This document shows positions 33,889-45,844 of a DNA stretch of 64,000 nucleotides, piece after piece. Positions within the stretch are counted from its first letter, which is position 1. Every line of letters starts with the position of its first letter. Under the pieces are notes generated by a model. The model saw nothing but the letters and a program-made list of their open reading frames with translations. It made no database searches and was not told where the DNA came from. The position numbers and the translations under genes are program-made. The stretch is from Reticulitermes speratus (Eukaryota > Arthropoda > Insecta > Blattodea > Rhinotermitidae): contig JAJKFL010000042.1 of NCBI GenBank assembly GCA_021186555.1, forward strand, positions 15,972,521-16,036,520, read 5' to 3'.

Positions 33889-35457
33889 ATAATCACTTAT
33901 GGCATGGTGCTTGCATTCAGCACAGAGAGGACTCTACCTTTTACCTTCATCGAAGTCAGCCGTGTTACTTGGTGATCAGATACAAAGCACCGGCTTAGAC
34001 AGTTCTTGCATTAATTCGTGCACCTCCTTGACACGTGTTTTATGTGTCATACGTTCGTGTGTGCCCGCAACTGTTTTAATGATGCTCCGTGCGTCTGAAC
34101 CTTTGGTTGTGTTTGTAATGTATTTCGTTGGGTCGCAGAGGCATTTGAAAACCACCTGCACACGTACAAACAAACGGACAGTAACATCAACATTTGCGTG
34201 AGTCAGTGGAATTTATTCCAAGTTTCGTCACGCACTTGCTTTCCACATAGTTGAATTCAGACAGTTCTGTGTTTCATTCATCCTAATGGTGAACACTGCG
34301 CAGTGCCAAACATTATATGTGAAAGTTCTGAAATTCTCCAGTCTGTGACCAGAAGACAGGAAACTTGCTACGGAATGTGTTTTGTACTGCCTCGAGTGTC
34401 CTGATGTTATTTAAGTGGCGTGATATTGAAATAAAAATATTAAATCACCGAGTTGTAGCAAGTTCTTCGTCAGCTCTACATACCAACTTGAATCAGTGCG
34501 AACTCGTTAATACTGGTTCTAGAAAAGAAATCGCAAAGAACTGAGCACATTATAAGTGATATTTTGTGGAATTCCCAGTAAATCAGGTAAGGGTACACGC
34601 TCTTTTCTTTCATGGCCCACAAATGATGATATTTGTAATTATTTTCACTATAAATGTTATCATACAATAAAATAATAAATTCTAGGAATAGCTGAAGCCA
34701 ATTATTCCCCTTAAAATATCTCAGTCTTTGTGACGAGAATAACAAAAATTGTAAATTAATATTTATAAAATTTAGTGAATAACATATGCCTGAAATTTGC
34801 AGATTTTAACATTCGGATTAAATAAAATACGTCCAAAAAATCGAAATTAAAATTTCGCAAAGTCGCCATATTTATAGTTTTTAACGCCTTACGTTAAAAT
34901 TCATACAGAAGGTATTCGATATGTCTCAAATCTCTGTGCCAAATTAATTTACTTAGATCGACCGATTGTCAGTACCACCATACCGACACCTAAATACAGA
35001 TTTCGAGTCGTCTACGTATTGATGTCAAACATTCTACAGAAAATCATTTCAAATTAAATTTTATAATTTATTTATACGTGAAAGCTCAGCCACATAAGGC
35101 AGTACAGTACCGTAGAAATGCCACAAGTATAAACTGATACAGTAATGTTACTCATCGCAGAAAGTTAAACAAGTGTGAAGTTGGCTGGGAATCTAGCAGA
35201 AAAAATGTGTGCACGAAGTTTCATGAAATGTTTAATTTGGTTCAAAGTTTATTAGTGGCGCAGACGGTCACAATAATATCATAAACATGTTTTTTCCTGT
35301 AAAATACGGAAATTAGGACAACAGCGTTATTAAGTAAGTGTAATTTGACTAATATGACAAAGCTTATCAACATGCTGTCGGACCGTATCTTCTGTAAACA
35401 ACTGCGTTATCCAGCCCCATTTACTGAAGACGTATTCGCGAAGATCATCCTAAAAAG
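33889..35457. other. No supported gene
   Basis: A stretch at 33899-34201 is open on both strands (100 and 65 codons) with no recognised motif. Otherwise AT-rich. Confidence 0.4.
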
Positions 35458-35712
35458 GTAAAGTTCACCCTAGAAAAGGCCATGAAGGCCCAGAGGGGAG
35501 TAGAGGTATTGATCTACTCTTTCTTTAATCTCGGCACTAGATGGGGGTGGGTGGTCAAGACCACGCCCCGGCCGCTTTACCCCCGGGAATGACCCGGTAC
35601 CCATTCTACAGGAGGCTGGGTAGGCCCCAGGGCCGGTCTGGGTGGCTGCGGAAAATCTCGCCCACACCAGGATTCGATCCCCGGACCGTCCGCGAAAATC
35701 GTCCTAGCTAAG
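35458..35712 (-). mobile_element. SINE-D, full length
   Basis: Best reverse copy: CATGAAGGCCCAGAGGGGAG, CTAGATGGGGGTGGGTGG, CCCCGGCCGCTTTACCCCC, CCGGTACCCATTCTACAGG, CCCCAGGGCCGGTCTGGG, B-box reverse GATTCGATCCCCGGACC. Flanks CGAAGATCATCCT and CGAAAATCGTCCT look like a duplication with two mismatches. Confidence 0.85.
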
Positions 35713-35993
35713 AACAAAAAAAGGCTGCTGAACTAAACCTTCAGTTACAATTTCCATATATTTTACACACTTTCCGCCGTTGTAGGCAGATTTAGGTATT
35801 ACTATATTCATTACAAGTTAATGTACTAGTTATATATTACTATCGAAAAGGCACAAATAAATATTTTTTAATTCAGTAACTCACACTAAATGTTTATAGG
35901 TCCAGCAATGAAAGTGTAAATACAACATGTCTCTGTGCTGTAGACCTACATTATCTCCGGCAAATGTCGATATTATAATCCAAAAAAGTACGA
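35713..35993. other. No recognised feature
   Basis: No supported gene or repeat. Confidence 0.5.
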
Positions 35994-38257
35994 ATTCCAT
36001 TGTCATTTATTGCTGCCATCTTGTGGCGTTCTCGTAAATAACAGAGATTTTCATTTGATTCTCATAGAACGGAAAGGCTAACCGACAAACATCCCAACAT
36101 GACCGTTTCAATTCACACTGTTTTCTAGCTCATTACTATTATCTCATTATTCGACACTATATTTTTCGAGTTATTAACAGCATCGATAAATAGACTACAG
36201 CCAAATACATAAGAGTGAGATATACAATTAACTGCACGCCTTATACTTCTGCAATACACAGTCTCTTCCATTGCACCTAACTTGAAGGTTAAAGCCTCTC
36301 TAACTGACGGCCTACTGCAAGTAGGTCGCGGATCGTCCAACTGATTACGTAGTCAGACAGGTACCATAATGTTAACTACACGAACGTGTCGACAACTGCA
36401 GGAAGACGCTCACTACACTTCAGTAACTGATTACGTAGGCAGACAGGTACCATAGTGTTAACTATACGAACGTGTCGACAACTGCATGAAGACGCTCACT
36501 ACACTTCAGTAACTGATTACGTAGGCAGACAGGTACCATAATGTTAACTACACGAACGTGTCGACAACTGCAGGAAGACGCTCACTACACTTCAGTAACT
36601 GATTACGTAGGCAGACAGGTACCATAATGTTAACTACACGAACGTGTCGACAACTGCAGGAAGACGCTCACTACACTTCAGTAACTGATTACGTAGGCAG
36701 ACAGGTACCATAGTGTTAACTACACGAACGTCGACAACTGTATCAAGACGCTCACTACAATTCAGTAACTGATTACGTAGGCAAACAGGTACCATAGTGT
36801 TAACTACACGAACGTGTCGACAACTGCATGAAGACGCTCACTACACTTCAGTAACCTATCGCCCAACTATTACGTAGGCAAACAGGTACCATAGTGTTAA
36901 CTACACGAACGTGTCGACAACTGCATGAAGACGCTCACTACACTTCAGTAACCTATCGCCCAACTATTACGTAGGCAGACAGGTACCATAGTGTTAACTA
37001 CACGAACGTGTCGACAACTGCAGGAAGACGCTCACTACACTTCAGTAACTAATTACGTAGGCAGACAGGTACCATAGTGTTAACTACACGAACGTGTCGA
37101 CAACTGCAGGAAGACGCTCACTACACTTCAGTAACTAATTACGTAGGCAGACAGGTACCATAGTGTTAACTACACGAACGTGTCGACAACTGCAGGAAGA
37201 CGCTCACTACACTTCAGTAACTAATTACGTAGGCAGACAGGTACCATAGTGTTAACTATACGAACGTGTCGACAACTGCAGGAAGACGTTCACTACACTT
37301 CAGTAACTAATTACGTAGGCAGACAGGTACCATAGTGTTAACTACACGAACGTGTCGACAACTGCAGGAAGACGCTCACTACACTTCAGTAACTAATTAC
37401 GTAGGCAGACAGGTACCATAGTGTTAACTATACGAACGTGTCGACAACTGCAGGAAGACGCTCACTACACTTCAGTAACTAATTACGTAGGCAGACAGGT
37501 ACCATAGTGTTAACTATACGAACGTGTCGACAACTGCAGGAAGACGCTCACTACACTTCAGTAACTAATTACGTAGGCAGACAGGTACCATAGTGTTAAC
37601 TATACGAACGTGTCGACAACTGCAGGAAGACGCTCACTACACTTCAGTAACTAATTACGTAGGCAGACAGGTACCATAGTGTTAACTACACGAACGTGTC
37701 GACAACTGCAGGAAGACGCTCACTACACTTCAGTAACTAATTACGTAGGCAGACAGGTACCATAGTGTTAACTATACGAACGTGTCGACAACTGCAGGAA
37801 GACGCTCACTACACTTCAGTAACTAATTACGTAGGCAGACAGGTACCATAGTGTTAACTACACGAACGTGTCGACAACTGCAGGAAGACGCTCACTACAC
37901 TTCAGTAACCTATCGCCCAACGCGGTTTTGACTATAGGCCGTTGAAAATAATTAAATACACGGCGGAAGAGCTGCCGAACGCTGAAATATTGAAACACAC
38001 GGGAAGAAAATCAAATGCAACGGAAGCTGGCAGCATGAAATAGCCAACCACTGTGTAAAGGTTTACTGTCAAAATTTGTATGTGTTTTAAGCGACTGTGT
38101 TGGGACGGGGTGACCATAAGCTTACGCTTTCATGCGACTCCTTTTTTCACTTAAGCATTTAATGATTATTGTAAGCCTTGCCGTTCTATGAGAATCAAAT
38201 GAAAATCTGTTATTTACGACAGCGCCACAAGATGGCAGCAATAAATGACAATGGAAT
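35994..38257. mobile_element. Non-autonomous TIR element containing a satellite array
   Basis: About 84 bp at 35994-36077 is repeated in reverse complement at 38174-38257 with few mismatches (shared outer sequence ATTCCATTGTCATTTATTGC; shared block GCCATCTTGTGGCG). The 2,264-bp interior has unique flanks of about 260 bp on the left and 250 bp on the right, and the 86-bp array in the middle. No transposase frame. The superfamily is unassigned because no clear target duplication could be read at the ends. Confidence 0.7.
36339..37920. repeat. 86-bp satellite array, 18 copies
   Basis: Eighteen head-to-tail units of about 86 bp, each with GACAGGTACCAT, GTTAACTA, ACGAACGTGTCGAC, GGAAGACGCTCACTAC. 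Three subtypes occur at the unit junction: AACTGATTACG (left units), AACCTATCGCCCAACTATTACG (two middle units), AACTAATTACG (right units). Identity is very high, so amplification or homogenisation is recent. Not CRISPR: units abut with no spacers. No hammerhead core inside the unit. Confidence 0.95.
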
Positions 38258-38337
38258 AAATATTGCGTATTCTGAATGTGTACCCGTATCCTTAGTTATC
38301 CAGTACGCTAAGAGCATGTGCCTTATTATATCGTCTT

Positions 38338-38551
38338 CTGTGGCCCTTGGGGGCCTAGGCCGCCTCATTTTTCGAGGCTTAGCGATGACACTCAGACACA
38401 CAACATTCGGTTGGACTCCTCTGGATGAGTGATCAGCCAGTCGCAGAGACCTCTACCTGACAACACACAACACTCACAAGAGACAGACATCCATGCCCCC
38501 GGCGGGATTCGAACTCGCAATCCCTGACCGCGCGGCCATCCGGACAGGCTC
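38338..38551 (-). mobile_element. SINE-A, head shortened
   Basis: GGGGGCCTAGGCCGCCTCAT, TGGACTCCTCTGGATGAGTG and CAACACACAACACTCACAAG blocks, then the reverse B box GGGATTCGAACTCGC. The tRNA-like head is shortened relative to 12029-12288. Confidence 0.85.
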
Positions 38552-38831
38552 TATTTAGGTTTACCAAATAAAATTTATTTCCACTGTTTGCTCTCTACGT
38601 CCTGCCATCGTATTCTCTTCGGTTTGATTAGTGAAATAATGTTTTGTAAGAAGTGCAATTTCTGAAGCTCGTCGTTCTGATGTTTTGTTGACACACTTCC
38701 CTCTCTTAGTTCCAAATATTCTTCTCCACAGCACAATTTCCTCAAAGTATCGATATATATTTTCTCCCTAAGGATAAAAGACCAGTTTTGAACCCACATA
38801 GAAACAGAAGAATTACGTTATAAAAAAAGTA
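38552..38831. other. No recognised feature
   Basis: No supported gene or repeat. Confidence 0.5.
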
Positions 38832-38945
38832 AATTTAACCCTAGAACAGGCCATGAAGGTCCAGAGGGGGAGATGAGGTACAGCTCTACTCTTTCTTTAA
38901 ACTCGGCGCAAGGTGGGGGTGGGTGGTCAACGCCACGCCCCGATA
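38832..38945 (-). mobile_element. SINE-D 3' fragment, truncated
   Basis: Close match to the first 110 bp of 35458-35712 (GCCATGAAGGTCCAGAGGGG to CAACGCCACGCCCCG), then an abrupt break. Confidence 0.75.
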
Positions 38946-41900
38946 TAATTCAAATAAAGCGTTAGCAAAAAGGTACTATTCTTATAACAAGCTTGTTTTT
39001 CCAGTGTATTCCAAAGTGCACGATTATAACTGTCCATCACGCTAAACCACACGGTTAATTTATAACACAATTTCGCTAAGCTGCCTCATTTTCTCCGAAT
39101 ATTTTTATTTTGTCACATGTACCACAAGCTTCAGTGGTTTTCAAATCCATTCGGAAAGTGAAATGATTTATCGTCATTTATTTTAGAGTGAACCCATTTC
39201 CCTGTTCACGCGTCATGACTCTAGAAGCCAAAGGCGTCTTCATTACTTTTTTATCTGACGTACCAGTCAGTGTCTTGAGTGAGAGAGCCGCAAAAATGTC
39301 ACGCGTTCACCTGACACTAAGGTGCCGAAATCGCAACAGGCCTCCAATTTTCTATGGACACACAGTTTTATTTAGGCCAGTTAGACAGATTTTTGGTTTG
39401 TAATTATATCTTTTATTTTGTTCTGAATGTTCATGCTACACAAACATTAGTCATGCATTTTATTGTTTTATATTTGAATATACTTTGCATCTACTGTGAG
39501 ATCTCATTAAGTAGTGAATAGTTTTAGTGTACATGGATACACGTACGGACTGCGTACTGCGTCCGTCTCTTCACATAAATCTCACTAACCCGCGAAAAAT
39601 CTATACAAGATACTACAGCGTAATGGAGAAGCATTTGCTGAAGATAATATCTGTACAAAAGGGATGGAGCGAACTGCATACTTAGGAGCTTAAAAAGTTT
39701 TATTCCTTTTGAAATATTATTACAGGAATGAAGGTAAGGAAGAGATAACCTGGAAATGTAACACACATGGAATAAATAAGAAACGTCTGGAGAACTTTTG
39801 TTTGAATAACATTTGAAAGACAACAACTAGTTAGTTGTAGGTGTATATGGAAGGATAGTAATATTAAGAAGTACCCTAGAGCATAAGATATAAGATGTGG
39901 ACTTATATCTTTCCATTTAGGATATGATCCAATGACAGGTTCCTGTGGTAACTACCATTCAGACTCCACAGAAGAGGAGAATACCTTGCTCTGCTAATTA
40001 GGCATATAAGTAATTTTAAAAGATTGCCAGGCATCATTGTGTCACACAAAGGAGACCATCCACATGCAATAAATACTCTGGTATAAAAGTTAAGGTGAAA
40101 CATTTCTACCCGTTTCCAAGTAGCATAAAAGTTATAGTTTTCACACAGGCCTAAAGTTTTTCTCATTTCCAGCTTCGCGATACACAACCACTTATGTACT
40201 ACAATATGCACAACAGTGTATTTATAAACCAATTAAGATAGCCGGGCAAATGCAGAATTGTTACCGAAGCGCACACAACCCTTTGAAGACCAAGACTAAC
40301 GTGTATTACATTTAAAGATTCAGTTCTTACCGCGCAGTAAACACTCTCCGCCTCGGTTATAAAAACCGGTCAGTTAATGGTTATATAGGAAAAAAGTCGC
40401 TGTTTGCCTGAGAACCATACAAAACACACACACTCTGTGCGCAAATGGAGAATTTTAATGTTAAATCTGGTGGTACAAATAGTGACCACGAGGAATTATT
40501 GCGTTACTGATTTTCTCGCATAATGGGAGTTGAACAAACATTAAATGAGTCATAACGTGTATTTTATGGATCTGATATGCTGCTGATTCATGACATCATT
40601 CTCTCGATTGAGTAAGCACAAACTCTACTTATGCCCTTAAGCACTCTTCGTCTCAAAACGATTTAAAGTTAATTCAACACAGAGTTGATACATAATATTC
40701 GTACACAATAGAAGATCCATACATAACGAACTTAAATAAAATATTCTAAAGTATTTGAAAAACACAAATACTCAAACGTTTAGGCTCCTAAGTAAGGTGG
40801 CCTTTAACACAAATCAAAATAAATTACATTTACATAAGAAAACACTCCCATAACATTAGTGAAGTTAAAAATTTTTAATCAAAATGTATTAAAGGATTCA
40901 AAGGCAAGAAGCAAGCGTTTAAAAATGAGCTGCGGAAAAATGGTTTATGTACATAATTCAGCCAAACCCAAATTAGGTTGATAAATCATTATTTACGTTT
41001 TCCATACCAAATTTTATGAAAATCGATTGGAATAATTTGGGCGTACTTTTTTAGCAGAGAGACTTATATGAAAATAATGTATAGTTTTTAATTTAGGATT
41101 TTTTTTATCTTCGACACTGACCTAAAAGCTGCAGCCTACTCCACAAGAATATGCTTGTTTCAAACAGTAAGTAATACTCTAGGCCTATTATGATTAGGCT
41201 ACTATTACAGATCTGAAGCATGTCAAGTGCACATTTGAGATCACGACCTACCCTCACCTTGCTCTTCTGCTCCCTTGGGCTCAGTGGTGACCTAGAGTGA
41301 ATCTCGTTCCTTCTCGTTATGTTTAGTTCTAATCATTGCAAGCTGCAGCAACACCTGAGCAATAAAGGACCTGCCTTGTTACATACAGGCACCCCTATGT
41401 AACTATGTAACCTTCCGCACAATGACGTAATAAGTTGGTTTCATTTCCCTATTAATGTTAACTTTGAATTAAACGCCGGATAAATCCGGCCTGGGAACTT
41501 GGCTTCACTTCTAGCTTTTAATTTTGGATAAATTAATTACAGGTTTCTGTACCACAAGGCCTGTTCATACGTAAGGTAATACAAACTTAGGTAACTAGTT
41601 TGAATTTTTTTTACTGCGCCCACATAAGTTAAGCTTGTGAGCGTAATTACGTCCTTAAATTTCATCCGTTTTTACTGTTTTGTGTCTAGGGTAGTACGCG
41701 GTAGCGCGGTAGTCAAAGGGAGGGTTACAGCGGTTCACGGAAGGCGCAATGTGTGTTGTGGTTTAAGCGAACGAAGTCGGCGAATGCTGATAAGTTTGTA
41801 ATCACCCTGCGTATAATTTAGTATATCAGGCAATGTCAATAGAGAACTAGTTAATAAATTAGAATTATAAATCCATACATTGTCTAGTGCTTGGGGCGTA

Positions 41901-42049
41901 TAATCCAGGAATATAACCGAAAAAAAAAATTTAACTCTAGGCGTTAAAAGTGTTAAAGGGTTAAAATTCGATTCACCAAAACAGGGGGTTCAGCTTAAAT
42001 TTACAAATACCGTATCTCTCTTTTTTTTTTTTTTACAAAACCTGGCTAT
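38946..42049. other. No supported gene in 3.1 kb
   Basis: AT-rich, with unrecognised frames at 39188-39403, 39524-39826 and 39903-40232. None carries a family motif. T-run near 42021-42034. Confidence 0.4.
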
Positions 42050-42320
42050 CAAGTACGCGATGCTCGTTGCATGGGTAGAGGAGATAAGAAATGCATACAA
42101 AAGTTTCGTTATGAAACCTGAAGGACTGGAGGATGGTGTTAACGCTGGTATTAAGTGAGAGTGCAAACTGAAATATTCTGGCTCAGGATAGCGTCAAATG
42201 GCGCATTCTTGTAAATTTGGTAGAGATACTTTGGACTGCATGAAAATATGCAATTTATTGATCAGTTACGCCACTCTTTTATCTTCTCAATAAGGACTCT
42301 TCTCCATGCAGTAAAGTACC
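42050..42320 (+). mobile_element. LINE 3'-end relic
   Basis: GCATGGGTAGAGGAGATAAG, ACCTGAAGGACTGGAGGATG, CTGGCTCAGGATAG, then AATAAGGACTCTTCTCCATG, matching the LINE tail including its 3' untranslated end. Confidence 0.5.
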
Positions 42321-42482
42321 ATTTTATGTATAACATGTACACGATTGTAAGATATTTTAAACGAAGATTTGAGGTTTTAAGGGACCTGAATGAGAATATT
42401 AAGCTATTAGCTTATAGGATATGACACAGTGTAGCCTGTTTGAAATATGCCAAATTTAAGAGAACCCCACTGCTTCCGTTTT

Positions 42483-42600
42483 CAGGGTAGAAAGGTTGAA
42501 TTTAGAGGCAGTAGGTTCCGTCTAAACGCAAATTTCTATCACCCTACACGGCGTCATATCCCAGAAGACAGTAATCTGCATTTTTCACAGAGTTTCGCGA
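42483..42600 (+). repeat. Decayed hammerhead-family repeat
   Basis: TAGAGGCAGTAGGTTCCGTC, then TAAACG, is the remnant of an AUGGAGGCAGUAGGUUCCUCCGAAACG-type core (damaged on both sides). It is followed by the edge block CGGCGTCATATCCCAGAAGAC. Confidence 0.45.
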
Positions 42601-42743
42601 TCCCCTGAGAAGAGCTGCACAGTGTTATAAACATGTTGTCAAAAGCTCTAAATTAGCTTTATATGGTCCATGTAATTAATAATAAATATCTTCAACGGTG
42701 TAATGTTGCTGACACTTTGTAATTGTAATTGTATTCTTGTTTA

Positions 42744-42795
42744 TACCTCCCTGAAGATGGCCATATTAGTGGCCGAAACATGTTCGAGGACACCT
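42744..42795 (+). ncRNA. Candidate type I hammerhead
   Basis: Intact CUGAAGA (42751-42757), an extra U, stem II GGCCA/UGGCC with a 6-nt loop, GAAA, then CAUGUUC. CCUC upstream can pair with GAGG downstream if one C is left unpaired, so stem I is imperfect and the exact cleavage residue is unclear. Confidence 0.5.
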
Positions 42796-43141
42796 GTAAT
42801 TAAACTACATCAGAATACTATTGTGTATTTGTTCGTAGTGATATTCTATTGCTCTCAATTAGGTCTGAATGGTAAGAATTACCATTCCACCTTGTTAGTC
42901 TCAACTGTAGGGAAACCTGTCTCCGCATGCTAAAGCATTGCGTCAAGAAGTCGTTATTCACGGAAAGGTCGCACTGTCATAATAGCAACACAGAAAGATA
43001 CGTACCAAAGTCTATGACGTCATTTCCCCACCCCCATCACGAAAATCTATGTGGCTGTCTAGTTCAAGCACCTGCTTATTATCAGAAAGGAGGAGCGGAA
43101 ACAGCCTTGCAAAGAATTTAACCTACAATTTTCATAAAGTG
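42796..43141. other. No recognised feature
   Basis: No supported gene or repeat. Confidence 0.5.
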
Positions 43142-43375
43142 TGAGCCGGTGTGGTGCAGTCAGTAAACTGGGCTACGGGCCGGATGACTAAGGAAAGGCG
43201 GTTCGATTCTCGACAGGGGCACGAAATCCTCCAGCGCGTCCAGACTCGCTCTGTGGGCGGGGGGGGGGACTGTCCACGGGGCTGACCACTCACCTCCATC
43301 TAGTGCCAAGGTGAGGAATGAGTGGAGCTGTACCTCCACTCACCCGTATGCCTTCACGACTTGCACAGGGACATA
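43142..43375 (+). mobile_element. SINE-D, forward
   Basis: Head GAGCCGGTGTGGTGCAGTCA, B-box-like GGTTCGATTCTCG near 43200, CCAGACTCGCTCTGTGGG, CACTCACCTCCATCTAGTGC, and an end GCCTTCACGACTTGCACAGG. Confidence 0.8.
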
Positions 43376-43799
43376 TCAACATTATTCATGTCAAATAACA
43401 TCGTTTCCTTACGAAATAAATCCATCCTACATAATGAGAGGCTTGTGGCGTGCACCATCCATAAACATTAATTGAGCAGGAGGAAAATGCGGTGGGCTGC
43501 AGCCTGGTGAGTGGGGGGGGGGGGGGGGGTTGTATGGGGCGAAGAACATATGAAGTTTGTATCCCACAAGTATAAAGTTAATTTAGTTTCTTAGGGTTTA
43601 AATGACATAGCTGTTGCGCAGTTTATATGGCAGTAAATCAGAAATAAAGGGAGGATTGTCAAAGGTGTATTGGGAAAGATGTAAGATACCATTTTAATAA
43701 TATTGTATGATTTACTTCACGGAAACAACTGAAACGTCAATGTAGATATTCTCCAACCAAAATTTTCTATGCATTTCATATGTACCCATCCATGTTAAG
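43376..43799. other. No gene; poly-G run
   Basis: Poly-G at about 43512-43529 (one interruption before it). Nothing else recognised. Confidence 0.55.
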
Positions 43800-44060
43800 G
43801 TCCCGCCTTCTTAAGGCAAATAATTTGTGGAAAATTCCAGTGCGCGTAATTCATAACAGGTTCCACAGCGAGGTTTGAGAAGCTCACAGCGGTGTAGTTG
43901 AGAGTTAAAGTCTTCTGGGATGTGACGCTCTGTTAGTGGGTGAGTGGTTCCCGAAGCTTGGAAGAAAAGTACTGCCTCCATCTTCAAGAGCCACGCAGAG
44001 CAAAAAAAAAATCTTCTTTGACCACTCAACTGCGACAGTGTCACATGCCATAAAACATGA
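43800..44060 (-). repeat. Decayed hammerhead-family repeat
   Basis: The minus strand at 43945-43990 reads CTTGAAGATGGAGGCAGTAC then CTTCC and a damaged GAAAC. Outside it the edge block appears as CTTCTGGGATGTGACGC at 43912. The 85-codon minus-strand frame is translation of this repeat. Confidence 0.45.
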
Positions 44061-44899
44061 ATCATCAAATTCTAGAACACTTGGCCCTAGAAATTGTGTG
44101 CCACTTTTAACTTAAAGCACTTGGAAGAATTCTTCTCATGGTTTAGATTGAGTTAATTCAATATACTACAGCGTGGTTACATAACGACAGCCTTTTTCTA
44201 CAGAACTGCAAAATGCGTGAGATATATATCGCTTCATCGAAGTGTTCGGAATATGGGGCAATTAAAGATGTTCCGTGTCATAACTAACGCATCAGTTTCA
44301 TAACGACTCTCGTCATATTTGCGCACGTGCCAGGCTCACCAACAAAGAAGGATTTTGATAAAGTCCAGGACTTTGCTGTTACTAAGGCTACGAAGAAGAG
44401 TCAGGATTTTCTGCCTGCTTTGATGCAATAGAATATTTTGCTTCGTGACGTGACCATGATGTCAGTAGGCCTATTTGTTTATTAGCATGAACAGTGCTTT
44501 TTTTTTCTTAGGGACGACCTTTGTAACAAAGAAGTTTATTGTAATGGAAGAAACACGTTTCTTTCCTTGAAAGAATCATAAACTACCAGCGCGTTCTCTG
44601 AACTCTACATGAGCTACAAAGGCAGTTCACACCAGTGTATACTAGTTTTTCTGTTGTTATTTAATTCGTGTGTACTAAGTCACAGCAACAAAGCAAAGAG
44701 AGTGAACAACGTAACTGTTATTTATAAATCAATAACCATAAATTAGAGACTTCATACCGAGGGAATCTCAGTTAAAAAGATCAAATTGCATAACGAGGAG
44801 CTTCATAATTTTCACTTTTTGAAAAAATATTACTAGGGCGCTCGAAAGAGGGAGGACAAGACAGTCGAGACCTGTAATATACGCAGTAAAGCAAAATTT
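44061..44899. other. No recognised feature
   Basis: No supported gene or repeat. Confidence 0.5.
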
Positions 44900-45005
44900 T
44901 CTCCGTGAGGGCTACAAGGTACAGAGGACGTGCAGGTATAGTTCCACTAATTTTTACACTCGGCACTCGATGGATGCGAGTGGTCGGTCTTACATGCCTG
45001 CCGCT
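44900..45005 (-). mobile_element. SINE-D 3' fragment
   Basis: CTACAAGGTACAGAGGACG, GTATAGTTCCACTAATTTTT, CACTCGATGGATGCGAGTGG in SINE-D order. Diverged. Confidence 0.55.
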
Positions 45006-45110
45006 TAAATTATATTAAAATGGATCTTAAAGACGTAGGTTCTGAAGATGTGGAATATATTAGCCTGGCTTGGGTTAGGGTCCAATAGTGGCCCCTTCTG
45101 TGGACCTTCT
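45006..45110 (+). mobile_element. LINE 3'-end relic
   Basis: ATATTAAAATGGATCTTAAA, GACGTAGGTTCTGAAGATG and TAGCCTGGCTTGGGTTAGG match the LINE tail. The CTGAAGATG here is a coincidental CUGANGA inside LINE sequence. Confidence 0.5.
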
Positions 45111-45169
45111 GTCTTCCAGTTTGCTATCCAAAAATACAAATATTAAGATAGACAGAACTATAATTTTGC

Positions 45170-45675
45170 CTGTTCTTTGTATGAGTGTGAAACTTGGTCT
45201 CTCACACTGAGGGAGGAACATAGCTGAGGGTGTTCGAGAATAGGGTGCTGAGGAAGATATGTGGACCTAAGAAGTAGGAGGTAACAGGGTAGTGGAGAAG
45301 ACTACATAATGAGGAGCTTTATGATCTGCACTCATCACCAAATATTATTCGGGTGATCAAATCAAGAAGAATGAGGTGGGAGGAGAATGTAGCAGGTATG
45401 GGGAGGGGAGAGGTGCCTACAGGATTTTGGTGGAACACCTGAGGGAAGGAGACCACTTGGAAGACCCAGGCGTAGATGGGAGGATAATATTAAAATGGAT
45501 CTTCAAGAAATGGAATGGGGGTCCTGACTGGATTGATATGGCTCAGGATAGGGACAGATGGCAGGCTCTTGTAAATGCGGTAATGAACCTTCGGGTTCCA
45601 TAAAATGCGGGGAATTTCTCGACTAGCTGATGACCTGTTAGCTTCTCAAGAAGGACTCTGCTCCAGGAGTTAGTT
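45170..45675 (+). mobile_element. LINE 3' end, longer copy
   Basis: Extends about 160 bp further 5' than the 9604 copy. The extra part encodes fragments like TLREEH, VFENRVLRKICGPK and [13 protein letters not shown], the classic segment just before the RMRWxGHVARMG-type tail of LINE ORF2 proteins. The tail (45376-45603) ends with [16 protein letters not shown] and MNLRVP. A one-base shift and in-frame stops break the join. The 3' untranslated region ends in GAGTTAGTTAG, as in the 9604 copy. The reverse transcriptase core is absent. Confidence 0.8.
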
Positions 45676-45844
45676 AGTGGCCTCTTGTATGGTATTTAAC
45701 AATCATACTTCATAAATGTGAAAAGGTTCTTGACCAGCCAAGAAATTATCAGCTACTCCATAGAGTCGGTTGGTAACGGCAAGTCACAACGGAAGTTCGA
45801 ATTCACACAGCGACAGTGTTACAGTCCGAGAACCCTCTTGTTAG

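Noticed and set aside
33899..34201. 100-codon open frame
   Set aside because: Open on both strands, no motif, no repeat partner; not supportable as a gene.
36339..37920. CRISPR-like array
   Set aside because: Units abut directly with no unique spacers, in a eukaryotic context; it is a satellite.
36339..37920. Hammerhead-bearing satellite
   Set aside because: The unit has CTGATTACG and no GAAA box, so no ribozyme core, unlike known satellite hammerheads.
39903..40232. 109-codon minus-strand frame
   Set aside because: No recognisable domain, signal or neighbour; length is within chance for AT-rich sequence.
45040..45060. CTGAAGATG as another hammerhead
   Set aside because: Lies in LINE coding sequence with no stem II or GAAA.
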